Shown piece by piece: positions 62,660-64,000 of a stretch of 64,000 bases of DNA (position 1 is the stretch's first letter; the number at the start of each line of letters is the position of its first letter). Position numbers and translations under genes: made by a program. Under the pieces are notes generated by a model. That model worked only from the letters and a program-made list of their open reading frames with translations, ran no database searches and had not been told where the DNA came from. This DNA comes from Tissierella sp. MB52-C2 (GTDB lineage Bacteria > Bacillota > Clostridia > Tissierellales > Tissierellaceae). The DNA lies in the NCBI RefSeq assembly GCF_030931715.1, contig NZ_CP133261.1:3512643-3576642 (forward strand). The letters run 5' to 3'.

Positions 62660-63088
62660 ATGCAAGAAAAGTTTCTGGATGAATTATTTGAAAAAATACA
62701 AGATACAACAGGTATTGAAGATATTGGATATCATGAGATCAGAGATGGCAGGCTTCACCCTATTTATAAGACTAAGACGAATGCATTAGCTATGGAACAA
62801 TGGAAAAATATCCATGCTAAAAATGTAGTCTATATAGAAGAACATAAGATACTCATGAAGATCGCAGAAGAAAAAGAACCTATTGCAATTTCTGATGTAA
62901 ATAGAAATGAACTTTCTTCAAATGCTTTTTTCCTATTTGGTATAGATAGCATCCTAGTAGTCCCTGTAATGAAAAGTGAAACTTTGGAAGGGATTATATG
63001 TATAGCTTCTATTGGACAACCTCATGAATTTACTTTTGAGGAAATAAAAAAATGTGAAACTTTAATTAAAGATTATATGAATAGATAA
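62660..63088 (+). CDS. GAF-like domain protein under c-di-GMP riboswitch control
   Basis: This 142-residue protein appears to be a single GAF-type sensor domain: KEPIAISDVNRNELSSNAFFLFGIDSILVVPVMKSETLEGIICIASIG is the usual GAF core. No output domain is attached. Reading extends up to 62627, but ATG 62660 follows GGAGGG. It is the first gene after the riboswitch and lies 27 bases before the thiamine-diphosphate enzyme gene, so the two form an operon. Confidence 0.78.
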   Translation: MQEKFLDELFEKIQDTTGIEDIGYHEIRDGRLHPIYKTKTNALAMEQWKNIHAKNVVYIEEHKILMKIAEEKEPIAISDVNRNELSSNAFFLFGIDSILVVPVMKSETLEGIICIASIGQPHEFTFEEIKKCETLIKDYMNR

Positions 63089-63115
63089 AAATATAAATTA
63101 AGGAGGTAGCATCAT

Positions 63116-64000
63116 ATGAAAATTGCTAATGGAGTCATGGAATACTTAGAACAAAATCAGGTAGAATATATTTTTGGTATGTCGGCAGGTACTGTAAGTG
63201 CTCTCTATGATGCGATGAATGATGTAAGCATTAAACCTATCATTACTAAGAATGAAGCAGGGGCAGCTTATATGGCTGCGAAATATGCAAGTATTTCTGG
63301 AAAGATGGGAGTTTGTATTGCTGCTGGTGGTGTTGGGACTAACAATATGGTTAATGGTATAGGTGATGCAATGCGATCTAAGGTACCTGTTCTATTTATA
63401 ACAGGATATGTACATAGATGGCAGATTGGAAAAGGCGCTATTCAAGAACTAAATACAGAACAAATATTAAAACCTATTACAAAGTATAGTAAAACCGTAC
63501 TTGATGAGAATTGTGTACTGTCTACATTAAAGGAGGCTATGGAAATTGCTTTAACTCCTCCTATGGGACCTGTTCATGTATCTATACCTATTGATATACA
63601 GATTTCTGAGCTTATTGAGTCAATGCCTGAACAAGTAGCAATTCCTCAAGTTATGTTTGATGATGAGTCCATAGATAAAGCTATAGAAGTCATAAACGGA
63701 GAAAAAGATGGAATTATTATGGTGGGAAGGGGTTGCAGAGGGCTATCAGAGCAAGTAAAGGCTCTAAGTGAAAAATTACAGTGGCCTATAATTACAACAC
63801 CAGAAGGAAAAGGCGTTGTACCTACAGATTTTTATTTGAACTTAGGTAACTATGGATTTTCGGGAACCGACTCGTCTACAGATTATGTAGAGGATGGACC
63901 ATCTACTTGTATTTTGGTATTAGGCTCTAGTTTGGGTGAGTCTGCTACTCGTAACTATAATCCGGTGCTAGTAAAGGATAAAAAAGTTATACACGTAGAC
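63116..64000 (+). CDS. Thiamine-diphosphate-dependent enzyme (acetolactate-synthase-like), 3' end outside window
   Basis: The first 295 residues are present. The N-terminal TPP domain has the catalytic Glu47 in TKNEAGAAYMAAKYA and the GVCIAAGGVGTNNMVNGIGDAMRSKVPVLFITG segment. A central domain follows (IIMVGRGCRGLSEQVKAL, residues about 195-295). It resembles acetolactate synthase large subunits, oxalyl-CoA decarboxylase or benzoylformate decarboxylase relatives; the FAD or CoA features that would decide are not evident. ATG 63116 follows AAGGAGGT. It shares the c-di-GMP-controlled transcript with the GAF protein. Confidence 0.88.
   Translation, partial: MKIANGVMEYLEQNQVEYIFGMSAGTVSALYDAMNDVSIKPIITKNEAGAAYMAAKYASISGKMGVCIAAGGVGTNNMVNGIGDAMRSKVPVLFITGYVHRWQIGKGAIQELNTEQILKPITKYSKTVLDENCVLSTLKEAMEIALTPPMGPVHVSIPIDIQISELIESMPEQVAIPQVMFDDESIDKAIEVINGEKDGIIMVGRGCRGLSEQVKALSEKLQWPIITTPEGKGVVPTDFYLNLGNYGFSGTDSSTDYVEDGPSTCILVLGSSLGESATRNYNPVLVKDKKVIHVD

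Noticed and set aside
1-64000. CRISPR array, rRNA, tRNA genes or dnaA-box clusters
   Set aside because: No regularly spaced repeats, no rRNA or tRNA stretches and no convincing origin cluster were seen by eye; the origin is probably just upstream of the window.

Overview
This is the origin-proximal chromosome of a low-GC, spore-forming anaerobic Firmicute, probably Clostridia or Tissierellia; the species cannot be read from the window. The evidence is AT-rich sequence, the order mnmE-mnmG-rsmG-noc ... soj-parB with parS sites, the sporulation gene yyaC, the walRK-yycH-yycI-walJ-htrA cluster followed by rlmH, and glycyl-radical enzymes. 1-4.65 kb is the conserved tRNA-modification and nucleoid block (mnmE truncated at the window edge, mnmG, rsmG, noc). 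4.68-11.7 kb is an accessory block between noc and soj. It holds a polysaccharide deacetylase, a DsbA-like oxidoreductase, an APH-fold kinase, three GNAT enzymes (one AAC(6')-like, one AAC(3)-like), three unrecognised membrane proteins and a small secreted protein. Four parS or parS-like sites lie in or beside it, three of them inside long palindromes. 11.95-21.8 kb carries soj-parB, a PhzF protein, an alanine symporter, a cyclodeaminase, adenine deaminase, a cysteine desulfurase, DUF4446, a lipid kinase and yyaC. 22.1-37.4 kb is envelope biology. A LysM/G5/M23 peptidoglycan hydrolase has a perfect WalR box in its promoter. A subtilisin-like protease and a P-type cation ATPase follow; the ATPase lies behind a yybP-ykoY manganese riboswitch. 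Then come walR, walK, a secreted protein with its own perfect WalR box, yycH, yycI, walJ, htrA, surE and rlmH. 37.4-44.3 kb is an accessory island. The last codons of rlmH (EPYHK-stop plus CGG) recur twice downstream in direct orientation, like SCC-type attachment sites. The two intervals contain a GIY-YIG/DUF4357 protein, a broken CPBP protease gene, other gene debris and a sigma/anti-sigma pair. Beyond the last site are a decayed TnpB element and further pseudogenes. 44.3-64 kb has a metallophosphatase, nitroreductase, DUF89 protein, metallo-beta-lactamase-fold hydrolase, helD, a structured RNA region with tiny reading frames, a GNAT, an AraC regulator with a methyltransferase, an intact TnpB element beside a truncated transglutaminase gene that is partly duplicated 3.7 kb away, the yjjI/yjjW glycyl-radical pair, a DUF975 protein, a formate/nitrite channel, a MATE pump behind an attenuator-like leader, a UPF0180 protein, and a cyclic-di-GMP-I riboswitch ahead of a GAF protein and a thiamine-diphosphate enzyme cut by the window end. 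The main connections are: ParB/parS/Noc organising the origin; WalRK apparently controlling both a cell-wall hydrolase and the gene next to itself; and two metabolite-sensing RNAs (Mn2+, c-di-GMP) plus two further leader-like RNAs controlling transport and unknown functions.
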